A stretch of DNA of 64,000 nucleotides from Gastracanthus pulcherrimus (lineage: Eukaryota > Arthropoda > Insecta > Hymenoptera > Pteromalidae). The notes beneath the pieces are model-generated. The model ran no database searches. It saw nothing but the letters and a program-made list of their open reading frames with translations, and had not been told where the DNA came from. Below, in pieces: positions 51,532 through 63,218 of the stretch (the stretch's first letter is position 1; each line of letters starts with the position of its first letter). The stretch is from assembly GCA_949152435.1 (NCBI GenBank), contig OX424575.1:78770473-78834472 (forward strand). Reading direction: 5' to 3'. Made by a program: the position numbers and the translations under genes.

Positions 51532-52996
51532 ACAGATTTTGTACGAGGAGGAGAATTATCACTGATAGAAAATCGTTAATTACGGAAGGAACTCGAAGCG
51601 AGCGTGGAGCGCACGGATTATCGTAATTATTAAATTGGTTGTAATGTCGCAGGCGTTCCTCCGCGATCTAGCCTTCATTGCACGAATCGGCAGTGAGATT
51701 CGTGGCTATTAAGCTTTAGTTAGGGGCTTCTTGTAGTTGCCCTGAGACTATTATCGACCTCATTGGGTGTCTGACTCCATGGTATCTGAAGGTCACCTCG
51801 TGCGCAGGGAAACCATTTGGTGGATCTGTGGCCGTCAAGCTAGAAGGCGAAATCGTGGGAGGCGTTGTGCTTTGCTGCATTTGTGTGTAGTTTCTATGAT
51901 TAGTCATAGTACGGCTGTGCGCTCGGGCCGCCTTGTATCCCTTCGGTAACTATCGACGACGGCGTCAAGTGTCTGCGGCGCCGAGATTTAGCGGCGAGCC
52001 GATAGCAGGGCAGCGTGGAGAAAAGAGAGCGACATAACTTCACTTCGCTCTAGCCCCTGGCTCTAGCGATGGGAGAAACCGTGGGAGATGTCGCGTGGAT
52101 ACGCAGATGCGTATAATGACTTTGCAATAGTCTAATTATATTCGGATATGAAATGAATGTTATAATTTACAAATGGATACTAGAGCAATACGCGTGTACC
52201 GTGCTTATTACTCATGAAATAGTAATAACAGTTAACCGTTTATACATTTGAGAGAAAAACAGATATGAATTTTGCCTACAATACATGTATAATCCAAAGG
52301 CAGTGGTTACAGAATAGAAAGAGTATTGAATAGATTTAGGTTTGTATCGAGATTAGGGAGTATGTATGCAGCTGTTTAACCGAGGGTGAGTTTATGGGTT
52401 ACAAATAGAAGCGCGAATGTTAAAAATTAAATATAAAATATGAAAATTTATTGTCGTATAAGAAAATAGTAAAAAAGTTATAAAATATGAACACCGAAAT
52501 TATAATTGATTAATAATTCAGTAAAAGGGTGTCCGATGCCGTTTCCCCTCACCGAGTTTTGCACGGTTTCCTCGGAGGCATAGGGCAAATGCCAGGGATT
52601 ATGTGTTTTTGTGACCGTGCATATACGCAAAATCACAGGCGGCACCTCCAAATATTCATTGTTTAACAATATTTAAAGCGAAAATATGAAGCCAGTCTGG
52701 AAAGCGTTGTTAATTGTTGCAACATTATTAATAATAAATCAGCGATGTGCAGATTTCACGATTTAAAAAGTGTATGTATTTGTACTTACAGCAACGATGC
52801 TAGATATTTGCAGTGATTATGAAATGTGTGAGGCATTAAGATTAGTTGGTAATTAGGTTCAATGTACAAATATTCTAGCTTTCGAATAGATTTAACGTCT
52901 TGGATTATATTGGCGTTCTGTTGGATTGGTTTTGGCGATAGCCCATAACTTGATTTAGGGTATAAAATAAAACATATTTTATACGAGGGGGAGAAT
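51532..52996 (+). other. 3' non-coding part of the BEL-derived element
   Basis: No gene. Two pairs of similar segments suggest duplication: gcgaatcggcaatacgactcg (51013) with acgaatcggcagtgagattcg (51684), and cctgagactatcatggaacctc (50819) with cctgagactattatcgacctc (51741). A polypurine tract closes it. Confidence 0.6.
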
Positions 52997-53329
52997 TGTT
53001 ACGGATAAAATCTATTAGTAATAAGAAAATGTAACTGTGTAATAAGTTCCTATGCAAAAAGTCTCTAAAACTTTCTGTATAGTTCAAATGCGATGACATT
53101 CTCAAGTTTCTTATGTATGTTTTTGGCGGTCGCCAGCGGCGACTTTCGGGCGGCGCGTATAGCGGCTCATTCTAACTCGAAAAAGAATGACACAGAGACC
53201 CTTGTCCCACAGACACCCTTGAGGCACTCTGGCCTTTATACAGAGCGGTATTTAATAAATAACAGACTTTATCATAAATGGTGTGTAAATTAGTTTAACA
53301 AAATCCTTAGTTTATTCTCGTCCCGAACA
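52997..53329 (+). repeat. 3' LTR of the BEL-derived element (333 bp)
   Basis: Copy of 47936-48286 with small indels; followed by TCCAT. Confidence 0.95.
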
Positions 53330-54902
53330 TCCATGGACTTAAGCTCTTTTAAAAATATACAGAATTTACTACCGTGAAATAGGCACGTTGAAATGGTATA
53401 CAATTTGTAATACTCTAGGGTATTGTAGATGTACACGTAAAGATTACAAATCAACCATTAGCTCAAAATTGACAAAATTTGGACGTAAGTCATTTGAAAA
53501 ATATATGATTCATATATACAAGAAGAAGTTGGTCGAATTTTAGGTCAATCGGATAAAAGCTGTAAGAGAAATCGTGTTCGCAAATTTAAAAAAGTATATT
53601 TAAAAAATACGCGTTTAAAGTTTTCGTAACTCATAAGCGCGCGGGTTAACGCTTCAGTTATAAACCTTTAAAAGCTATGAAATAATTCGAATTTCAATTT
53701 AAAACTTTCAGCATCATATATCTGTGTGTGATACCTATTGAAGTAAGAAGAAAAAGAAAAGATTTTTTAAACGCCCAAGGTGGCGTTACCCCTTCATAAT
53801 GCACTCACTTGTTGACTTACGCACCTACTTCCTCATGTACTAATCTTACTCACTCATTTAATCACGTACTCACTTGCTAATTTATTTACTCCCCTCTACC
53901 TAACGTGTTGACTCATGCACTCTTTCAGTCACTCAATTAATTACTCATGCACACACTCTCTAACTCATGCATTCGCTCACTTCCTCGCTTAATTGCTCAC
54001 TTAGTTACTCGCGCAACGTTCACTTCTTCACGGGGTTGGGTAACTTTCTTATTTTTCAAGAAGTTAAAGGTATGAGTTAAACCTAATCAATAGTAACTAG
54101 TTAAATTAAAAAGTTAACATTAAGTTAAATAGGTGAATCGCGAAAAAGTGATTATTAATTAAATATAAATAAGTAATAAAACCGTAATCCGTACCCCAGT
54201 AATCGAGGAAAGTGATTATAAATTAAATACATATTTAAATAATAAAACCTTAAACCGTTAACCCCAGCAACTGGGAAAACGACCTGTAAATTAAATATAA
54301 AACCGCTGCTAACTGCTTTAGCAGAATGCTTTCTTAAAGAGCTTTAAATGAAACCTGAAAAATAAAATCGTTAAAGTGGGTCTTAAATCTTTGAATCTAA
54401 AATTTGTATCCTATATTTTATACATTTTTTAATTTAGAAGTATGTTCCTTATGGTATTTATATATTATAAAAGTAAGATTTATTTAAAAAGTTGCTTAGT
54501 TGACGCACTTATTTCCCTGACTCCCCTTATTATCTTATATATTGGTTTCTATTTTGAGAATAATATTAACATATTTTTTACGAACAAGCTAATATTCATT
54601 TTAAAAGACAAACAATAAAAAGTACATACTTTTGTCAAGTTCAACGTATAAAATGAAATAAAAAAAGAATTTATTTGAAAAAATAATTTAAAAATTTTAT
54701 TTTTGATTTTTACAATTTCTCGAAATTAAGATTTTACTAAAAAATGAGTTTAGTATTATTAAATAATAATCCATTCAACTAAAAAATTGAATTAGTTGTA
54801 ATTTCAAACATATGGAATATGCCTGAAAATTTCAGCGCGTGATATGCTTTCCTTGAAGATTTATGGTACGTAATGGGCACAAATTTTGGTTTTATACATA
54901 CG
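53330..54902. other. No gene; degenerate simple repeats
   Basis: 53808-54030 is a degenerate actcactcatgcac-type array (dozens of actca/tcact units with irregular spacing). 54130-54310 holds three diverged units of about 75 bp containing gattataaattaaatacat and aataaaacc.taaaccgt.acccca. 53470-53600 has a segment (gaattttaggtcaatcggat) resembling modules in the insertion at 2850-3060. Confidence 0.55.
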
Positions 54903-54955
54903 TACACACACACCCACGCACACACACACACACATACATACACACACTCACACCC
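54903..54955. repeat. (CA)n microsatellite
   Basis: Imperfect CA run, with cacatacataca interruptions. Confidence 0.95.
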
Positions 54956-55440
54956 GGATTAAAAAATTGACATCGTTACAATGCTTACGAGAAAGCTCTT
55001 AAGCTCTTTAATCAAGCAACAAACCTATAAGTCATGCGTGCTTTCTTCGGTTCTTTTTATTAAAACATGTATCCAAAAGATGCTTGTTGGAAACTTTCGA
55101 GAATTCTCTTAGTAAATCACAGTATATGGACGAATTTTTAAAAACGACAGTTGCAACTGACTATAAAGGTTTTAGAGACTTACCTATATAATACTTATTT
55201 TGAGTCTGACGCATACACGCAGAAAAACGATACTAATTGTTACTAAATGTAGTTATACTAAACAATTCAGAATGGCTAAATCGAGCAACAATAGGAATCA
55301 CTATACTAGCAAGAAGAGTCGACGACCTTTAGAAAACGGAGTTCAATGAAACGTGTCTTCCGATATTTAAAAATGAACCTTAGTATCATTTCTTTAAAAA
55401 ATGGTACTTCTACTTGTGACCACAACTCACACAAAAAGAA

Positions 55441-55540
55441 AAGTTGCCATAGGCTGGAATCGAACTCAGCTACCTGCATCTCAACCCTACTCGATTAGAA
55501 AGAAAATCAGGCATGCCACAGCGCCTGTTAAGGTCCTGCA
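55441..55540 (-). repeat. Possible tRNA-derived SINE fragment
   Basis: The minus strand reads gtggcatgcctg (A-box-like, about 55520) and, 50 bases on, gctgagttcgattccagc (about 55472-55455), a T-arm with 4-bp stem and a B-box consensus-like gttcgattcc. The complete cloverleaf does not fold, so it is not a functional tRNA gene. Confidence 0.35.
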
Positions 55541-56385
55541 CGGGCACCCGATCAGATCCCTAATAGGGTATAAAATGCGAGGCGCGATTAGGTCCTGATC
55601 TGGCAGCCCTAATTCCGGTTCAGTCCCTAACGCCTGACCAGGGTCTGACTAGCTCCAAACCGGCACCTTGTTTAGGTTATATTGCAGTCAATGTCCGCGT
55701 GCATCTCGTCGCTGATAACGACTTGTTGGTGGTAAAGATGCGTGAGATGTAACCAGGTGTACGTAGTCGTGGAGAACGATGTCCAGGTAGTTATAGTGGC
55801 CGATTACAAGGTCTACGTTGTGCACTTCGTAGTTTTTGGTGTTTAAATATTCATACTAGTTAAAGGCGGTATTTAGGGGGTTATGGTGGCCGCTGACGAG
55901 TTGTAGGTTGTGCGCTCCGTAGTTGTCGGTTCTGTTAAGTCGTGCGGTCTATTGTTTTTCGTGTCTTGATGCTCGTACTAGTTGACGATACTACCCAGGT
56001 CGTTATGATAGCGTACACGGTTAAAAATGAATATGTAATATGTTATATATTTTTTTGCTTGTTAAAATTTGTTACTTTTCAAATATAACTTTGTTTATAA
56101 CTTCAATTATATTAAAACACCTGGATATTATCATCGACGAGTACGTCACTACAACTCGTCATCGGCCTTGAGATGTACGTAGACATTGACTGCAACATAA
56201 CAAAAACCAGGTGCTGGGTTGGTGCTAGTAAGGCGCTAGTCGGACGTTAGAGACTGAACCGAAATTAGGACTGACTGAACAGGACCTAATCGCGCTTCAC
56301 GTTTCACACCCTATTAGCGATCTGATCGGGTGTCTGTACATGGCCGGATCCGTACACAGATAATTTTCGCATGCCCTGATGATGC
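55503..56385. mobile_element. Fold-back element with long terminal inverted repeats
   Basis: Left arm about 55503-55745 and right arm about 56130-56385 are inverted copies at roughly 75-80% identity by eye. Shared blocks include gcacccgatcagatc, taatagggt, gcgcgattaggtcctg, cctaatt.cggttcagtc, gttgcagtcaatgtc and gatgacgagttg. The central loop (55745-56130) holds two diverged tandem units (agttatagtggccgat..., ggttatggtggccgct...). No ORF; a non-autonomous DNA element is the likeliest reading. Confidence 0.8.
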
Positions 56386-56520
56386 CCAGATTACAGTTTT
56401 TAATCGGGTTTTTAATCATTTATCCAACTGAGTTAATTTGACGTTGGTTACGATGAATAATTTTTTTAGTTTATAACGAATAGCATACGTTTGGTCCAAA
56501 GAGAAACCTTTACTTAATCT

Positions 56521-56750
56521 ACGCACGCAAGTAATAAATAAACAAACAGACAAATAAACAAACAAACAGATAAACAAACCAACAAACTCAAACAAACAAA
56601 CACCAACAAACGAACAAACAAATAATCAAACAAACAAACAAATAATCAAACAAACAAACAAACACAAACAAACAAACACAAACAAACAAATAAATAAATA
56701 TAAATACAAACAAACAAACAAACAAACAAACAAATGAATAAATAAATAAA
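56521..56750. repeat. (CAAA)n microsatellite
   Basis: Imperfect aaac/caaa array with taaa interruptions. Confidence 0.95.
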
Positions 56751-57059
56751 AATGCCGAAATGACGTCTGACGTGCAAAATGGACGTGCCTCCTGCTCGCG
56801 TTAAATTTAAATGCTGCAAAGACTAAAAAGCAGCTTCAATATGTGTGTACATATTATGTGAATTAGAAAAAAAACTATAAGAATTTTAAATTTCACAGAA
56901 TACTCGAACACATATTTACAGGTCACTCATATACAAAGAATTACAAGTAAGAACAAAAAAAATAAGACCCATAGATTATTAAAACAATTGAGACAAAACT
57001 AATGACACCTATATTGCCTATATTGATTTGGATACTATTCCAGAAAGTTATGGAAACAT

Positions 57060-57833
57060 GGAATGATATTCATATATTGGCAACGCTGCTCAGCTTATGA
57101 AGATTTAAATTTAAGAAGATGTTTCAAGTGCTATATTCGTGAACATAATTCTAGAAGTTATGAAAAACAAACCAATCATGTAGCTACTGGATGGGTGAAC
57201 ATGAGTCCTCAATGTGTAATAATAAATTAAATCTAAAATATGCAAACTGTGTATCTGCAAATGAAAAGTATAAAACCAAAATAAGTACAAATCATGCAGC
57301 ATCAGACTATAACGACTGCGATAGCTTTAAAGCATGGAAAACTTTTCTCAGAACAAAGATGACTATACAATAAAATAATAGCACGTATATTACATGAATA
57401 CTCTATTTTTATATAAGGAATAATTAATGATATGTATGAAATAACTGACGTACAAGAGTCTGTCATAGAAGATACAGAAAATCTGAGCAACTTATTAGTG
57501 ACAAATGTAAAGTTAATAATAATGCATATTAAGATACGCAGTATAGATAAACATTATAAAGAATTATGCGTATTGTTGAAATCATTGAAAAGTAAACCTA
57601 TTGTAATAATATTAACTGAAATATGGCAGGTAGAACCATTGAATATGTGTAGTATTAGCGGATATAAAATGTATTATACGAAAGGAAACTTAACAAATGT
57701 GGATGGTGTTATTATGTACGTTAGTAATAAACTGCAAACAAGCGTAAAAAGTATAGTTATTGAAGACTTAAAAGCAATACTGTTAGAAAATTTGTTGATA
57801 TATATAAAAAAAATAATAATAAATACAAATTAA
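57060..57833 (+). pseudogene. LINE fragment: ORF1 zinc knuckles and start of the endonuclease
   Basis: The 57190-57370 region has, across frames, RCFKCYIREHN, then CANC-like KYANCVSANEKYKTKISTNH AASDYNDCDSFK, the CCHC-knuckle end of a LINE gag-like ORF1. ORF 57432-57833 continues with KIRSIDKHYKELCVLLKSLK, PIVIILTEIWQVEPLNMCSI SGYKMYY and GVIMYVSNKLQ, the N-terminal half of an APE endonuclease with the conserved TE.W motif. It breaks off at 57833; no RT follows. Clade not assigned. Confidence 0.7.
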
Positions 57834-57908
57834 CAATAACGGTAATATACGGAGTTCATAATGTTGATAAGACTGAGTTTATAAATAATATAAATAATCA
57901 TATTTCAA

Positions 57909-58283
57909 AACCATATTTATTAAAGGAACTTTGTTCCTTACATGATTGTAGGTGACGATTGTAGTGATTGATGAACGAAAAATCTTTTTTCGACGATTAT
58001 TCGACTCCTTTTGACATGTACTATAAAATGAGCGGCGCACGTTTTCGTTATTTTTTTTATTTTTCTTTTTCATAGATCCAATTAATTTTTTTAAATATAA
58101 TAAATTTTTTTTCAAAAAATCGATTGGATCTCTATTAAAAAATAATAAAATACATTTTAACGAAAAAGATCTCCGCTCTTTTTGTAATACATGTCAAAAG
58201 GAGTCGAATAACCGTAAAATATATTTCTTTCATCATATCACCTAGATTGTGTGATGAACAAAGTTCGTTTAATAAATATGGTA
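57909..58283. repeat. Near-palindromic structure of about 375 bp
   Basis: Left arm begins accatatttattaaaggaac (57910) and right arm ends with its inverse gttcgtttaataaatatggt (58282). Further matches: cgattattcgactccttttg (57996) with gaataaccg-side inverse caaaaggagtcgaataacc (58195), and gatccaattaat (58074) with its inverse attggatc near 58120-58130. Arms of about 170 bp around an AT-rich centre. The same termini form the left border of the inverted repeat that follows. Confidence 0.85.
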
Positions 58284-58411
58284 TTGAAAATAATGATTTA
58301 TTGTGACGTATAGAATCAAGAGTTTCAGGTTATACAATGGTAAAATTTAAGATATTATTATGTTTTAATAACCTCAAAATTTTCAGAATGATTGCTTTTA
58401 AACATAAAATG

Positions 58412-59200
58412 TTTTCTGGACTCGTAAAAAAAGCCTTTTTTTGGGATTAACCCACGCCTGTCACCCTTAAAGATGCCGTAGACTGGAGATTTGATAAAAA
58501 GTTTGTAAAAAAATCGGTTTTTTCAATACATTATTATTCTACATGTGTTTAAAGTATCACAAAAATCGTATATGGAATCCTAGAACTATTCTTTTATACG
58601 TCCATTGCATTCTGAAAATTGAAGGATTTACTGTGAAATTCTTATGTAAGTTTTTGAATATGAAACTCACAATTAATTATTTAATAAAGATTGCAGATTC
58701 AAAATAGTTCTGACGATAAAACTTTTAACGGATTCTAGTGAAATTTAATGGAGTATTTTCAAACTATATTTGGAACAATATGTTGGTACGGTTTTAAAAA
58801 TAGACGCATATTTAAGAGTAAATATATATTTATATTTTAAAACGTACTAAAAAATTGATGTTTTAAACAATTAAACATTCCAAATAGCATAGTATTCTTC
58901 AATCTTTATCTAAAATTAATTTGATCCATTATTCTCTTAATTTTATAGCTTAGAATGGATACATCCATGGAATACTTGATCGGATGAACAATTCATCGCC
59001 AGAAAAAGTTTGAAGCTAGTTCTCTTTTAAGCCATATTAATCAATTTTTGTCTACATTTGGAATCTTTGAGGCGATTTCTTTTCAAAACAAGGATTTTGT
59101 TTTCTTAATTTACGTGATTAGAAAACGTAGGTGCAAAAATAAATAATTTTTTTTTTAAATTAAGGATGTTAGAATCTCGGGTGCAAGCATTCTTAAGGGG
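58412..59200 (+). repeat. Left arm of the long inverted repeat
   Basis: Starts ttttctggactcg, ends ggtgcaagcattcttaagg. No ORF. Differences from the other arm are mostly single bases and A/T-run lengths. Confidence 0.92.
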
Positions 59201-59813
59201 GTGGGGGGGCGGGGGTAAGGTTAATTTGTGCAATAAAAGGCACATTTTTGTGATTTTTTTCACGACTCAGTTAAAATTTATTTATTAAAACCAATGTTAC
59301 ATTATTGTAGTCCGTTTAAATAATATTGTGGAATATTTTCATGAAAAAATATTGAAAAATAAGGCAATGGCATCAATTATTCGGTATCGTCTCAGAAAAA
59401 ATTGAATTGCGGTGCCCCTGATAACTCGGTGCTGGATCATCTGAAATCAAAAAACCAAAGTTCGTTCGTCAGATAATTGCTTTTCCCAGGTAACGCTGGG
59501 AGGGATTTTCGAAATTTCTATTTTTCACTTTGCGGGAACACTTTACATGAAAAAACGCGATTTTAGCCAAAAAAAACGGCTAATTTGTTATTGTAAAATG
59601 AAAAATATAAACGAATTTGGAAAAAAGGTCCAGCGTTACCTCATAAATTATGTAAAGAAATAGTGTTTAAAATTTCGAAAGGATCGGTGCAATAGTTTTG
59701 AAATTATGATGGGCACCAACTTTGAAAACTTGAGTTTTGGGAAAAACGCTTTAAAGTTTTAACACTAAATAATTTGGAATAAAACGTTCATAAGACAGAT
59801 TTATCGGCTTACC

Positions 59814-60143
59814 TCACACTGAATCATCGATTCCAGGTCCATAGAGGATGTTGCTGTCATCTTTGATGTCTAAAGCATCTTTTTGCTTCTGTCTACGACG
59901 AATCCTGCCATCTCTAGTTTGATTTTCAGCTTCCTGCTCTGCTCGGTTTATACGAATGTGATCAGTTGATCGCGCCCATTCATGAGCGCTTGATCCACTA
60001 CTGATTCCTATGTCTTGCATGAAGGATAGTAGAACAAAAGAACCTTCATTGAAGACACAGGCTGCCACATAAGCCGCAATCTCAACTATCACAGAGGTTC
60101 CGCTCAAGTGCTTTGGTGAGATTTGCCATATAAGTTGGTTCAA
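59814..60143 (-). pseudogene. Transposon-associated protein, C-terminal-like piece
   Basis: 109-codon ORF: MNQLIWQISPKHLSGTSVIV EIAAYVAACVFNEG, LLSFMQDIGISSGSSAHEWA, HIRINRAEQEAENQTRDGRI RRRQKQKD. A segment with W..SPK....... FN.G....L...GI......D..RI..AE...R.RR..... is shared by large uncharacterised insect proteins linked to repetitive DNA (recalled, not searched). It lies 600 bp left of, and divergent from, the other piece. Confidence 0.45.
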
Positions 60144-60772
60144 ACTCTAATTGTTGTATTCTCTACACTGACTAAATATACGGTACAGGTATGAGCATGT
60201 TTATAGTTGTCTTCAAATTTCTATAAAAGAAAGTAGGAGGAACGGTTCGGTATAATATAGGGAGCGTAGCAGCTGCCAGGTAACAATAGCGCGCTCGAAC
60301 CGAGCAGGTATGAAAATTCAACAGGTAGGAAAATATTCATAACACCTGCAATTTTGTTCCGATCGACTTGAAATTTTTACACAATATTCTTGAGATACGA
60401 CGCATTCAGTTTCAAAAATAAAAAAAAATAAGAAAAAAAATTTAAATAATATTACCTTTATTAATATACAATAGCAAATTTCTTGTTATACATTTTATTT
60501 AATGTACTAATTTCGCATGTTTATTTTTTATAGTTAAACCAGTTTCAAACAAAGTACAAATCAATATTAAAAGTAAACTTGTTAATTCAGATTTTTATTT
60601 TACATCAATTTTTTTATGAAGTTATTTTCATTTGCATTGTACGTATTTATGAAAGTTAATTGATTCAACATTCAGTTTTAAATTGTATTAAAATTTGTAC
60701 GACTATTGTAAGTTACCCCAGTGTATTAATCGTTTTATTGTAATTGTGTTTTACAGATAAATTTGAAGCACA

Positions 60773-61084
60773 ATGGCCACATTGAAGTGCATAATTTGTG
60801 ACTTGGATTTGTTAGAGGATCAATCTTTAAAAAATTTTAAAGTAGGAGGCATAAAAACTCTTATGCAATCTAGTTTACGAAGAAAGGATGGAAAGCATAA
60901 GAGCATGAAAAACTTGACTTCGATCACTCTACATAATAGTTGCTATGTCACCTACAATCGGGAAAGAAGTATCGCCGCTGTAAATAAAAAGATGCAAGCT
61001 ACACCTTCGGCCTCAAGACGGTCATCAGGATCAGATCAAGGATTCGATTTTCGTCAATGGCGAGCAAGAAAGAAGCATTTTTGA
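60773..61084 (+). pseudogene. Transposon-associated protein, N-terminal-like piece
   Basis: 103-codon ORF: MATLKCIICDLDLLEDQSLK, GGIKTLMQSSLRRKDGKHKS MKNLTSITLHNSCYVTY, NRERSIAAV. The start with CxxC, a Lys-rich middle, HNSCYxxY and a Ser-rich linker is the N terminus of a family of repeated, uncharacterised insect proteins, where a zinc-finger (FCxxC) region would follow; here the frame ends at FDFRQWRARKKHF. The ATG context (acagataaatttgaagcacaATGG) suggests an upstream splice acceptor (ttttacag, about 60749-60756). Confidence 0.5.
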
Positions 61085-63218
61085 CTAAATTACGCCAATT
61101 TTTCCGAACGTTCTGATTTGAAACTTACTTTTCATTTTCGAGGTGTGAACGCGCGAGCCCACCCCCACTCTGTCTCCCACAGCGCCGTCGCGTGTAACTG
61201 TCCGATCACTTTTTTCCGTTATAGTTTTCACAATTGAAAATCCATATGAGAGCAACAACTGATAATTATGCATAAACTGCAAGTCTTTAACTGCATTTTC
61301 TGATAGCAAACATGAGGATATCTTGTTTATTTACGGAGCAATGGCATGCTATAAAAAAAACGTAACTTGGCTCCTAATGCTCGTAGACAAACGTCTTTTT
61401 TTTTTAAATTAGATAAAAATCAGTACTTTTCAATAGACTTTATTCGATTTTGATTGGACTTAAATCTTGTCTTCGAGAAAAAAGTTAATTAGGCACCTTA
61501 TAAACATTAGCATCCAGGGGCTCTTGTAATTAAATTTTTGTGGTTTTCTAAAAAGTTTATTGAAATATAACTCTTTCACTTTAATCTCAAGCCAGGGCGC
61601 CTAATCTGAATAATTTTTTCACATCGAAATCGTATTGTGAAAAATAAAATTTCGAAATATAGAAATTTATGAAACAAAAACTTTAATTGATAGAAGCTTT
61701 AATTTTGGCATGCTATTTTGGACTACAGAGTACTACATTTTTCTAAAGTATCAATGTAATAAAGTAAGTTTTTCAAAAGTTATTAACAATTTTCGAATTT
61801 GACGAATTTTGTGGTTTTTTCCAATTTGCAAGTAAACTAATAGACTTAGAGGGGTGCTCTCTGTGACTTTTATGTAGATAATTGAATAATGAATAACTTT
61901 TACTTGAAACTTTTCCCGCTAAAATCAATACTTTTCAAACCGCAGAGGGAAATGTGAAAAAAGTACCGAAATCGAACTTTAATTGTTTATAAAAAAGTTA
62001 GCGTACACAATTGGTGGCTTTTTTGCAAATATTATTGTTCTACATAGTGTTCCTGACGATTTCCAACAATAAAATTGCTATCAGGAATTTTTGCAGAAAA
62101 CGGGGTCTCCTGAGGCTAATTTGACTGGCCTACTGTGGCTCTTTACACGATGCTACCAAAATTTTAGTCATGGGCGAATTTAAACAGAAATGACTGCAAC
62201 GATTCAATTTTTCTGCAGTTCATAACATTCAGCAATACGACTATCCGTCAAAAACCAATACAGTCAAATGCGTTACAGTATGTACAAATCATAATCACAT
62301 CTACAAAACTGCCTGCGCACTTCACACCGTCAAACTCATAAAATTATTCTATCACTTCTGTAAAGATTTGCAAAGAAAATAAAGAAATAAAAGTAGAAAA
62401 CGATATAGGCATTCTGGCTCTCGTGAGAGAAAGGGAAGCTCTCTCACTCTCTCCATTTCGAATTCTGGGTTACTCTGGGTGATTTAGAATCCGAACGGAT
62501 TCTGGCTCATTTGAGGAAGGGAGGGGGTGAGTCAGGATCCGTGTGAGCTGGTATGCCTATACACTATCTACTTATACTTTTAAGTATAACTTAAAAATCT
62601 ATATTGCAATATTATTTTAATTTCAGTTCTAAAAAAATTCTATAACTAAATAAAGTTTTTAATTCTTTATTTCCTCAAAAATCATATATTTTATTAGAAA
62701 TATTGCCAAGCCAAAATTTGTATTTAAACTTTTATCAATAGGTCTCAACATAGCTTTATAAAAAATGTATTTAAAAAGTAGATTACCATGCATTTGATAC
62801 ATAAAAGAAAAATCTGGTGCGCAAAACGCAACTGGTAGTTATGAAAATAAAGAATTGAGAAAAATGACTTTAAAGTAAAATAGTAGTAATAATTAAATAA
62901 AATTGAATTCGTAATTATTTACGATTCCTTTTCTGTTTATGGGATAATTTTTTTTGTCCACCACTCTTATAGGATTTTGTCTCTTGCTAACGTTAAGCCT
63001 TGTTTAGGGCGCACTGATTTAACTTTCTTTGTCACGGAAATATTGAACAACATTACATTTTCGATAAAAACGAAAATATTAAAAAGAGAAATAAATCAGA
63101 TTAAAGAAGTCAAATTTTCTTGTGAAGCCTCTTTCATTATTAAGAAAAAAGGTTCAGAATTGGAATAAAATATTTTGATAAATCGATTTTTTTACCAATA
63201 ACCTGTATCTTCTTTCTT
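61085..63218. other. Interior of the inverted-repeat element, no gene seen
   Basis: AT-rich, non-coding. A short ORF at 62977-63168 is low complexity. A G-rich run (gggggtgggggggcggggg, 59199-59217) marks the inner edge of the left arm. Confidence 0.5.

Larger units (their letters stand above)
47936..53329 (+). mobile_element. BEL/Pao-derived LTR element, mostly non-coding, full ends
   Basis: LTRs 47936-48286 and 52997-53329 start TGTTACGGATA and end CCCGAACA. TCCAT precedes the first (47931-47935) and follows the second (53330-53334): a 5-bp target duplication. A primer-binding site and a polypurine tract (acgagggggagaa, 52983-52995) are present. The 4.7-kb interior codes only for an integrase C-terminal piece; the rest has no ORF. 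It resembles a large retrotransposon derivative that would depend on another BEL element for movement. Confidence 0.95.

Noticed and set aside
55441..55540. A tRNA gene on the minus strand
   Set aside because: A B-box-like T arm is present but acceptor and anticodon stems do not pair; at best a SINE relic.
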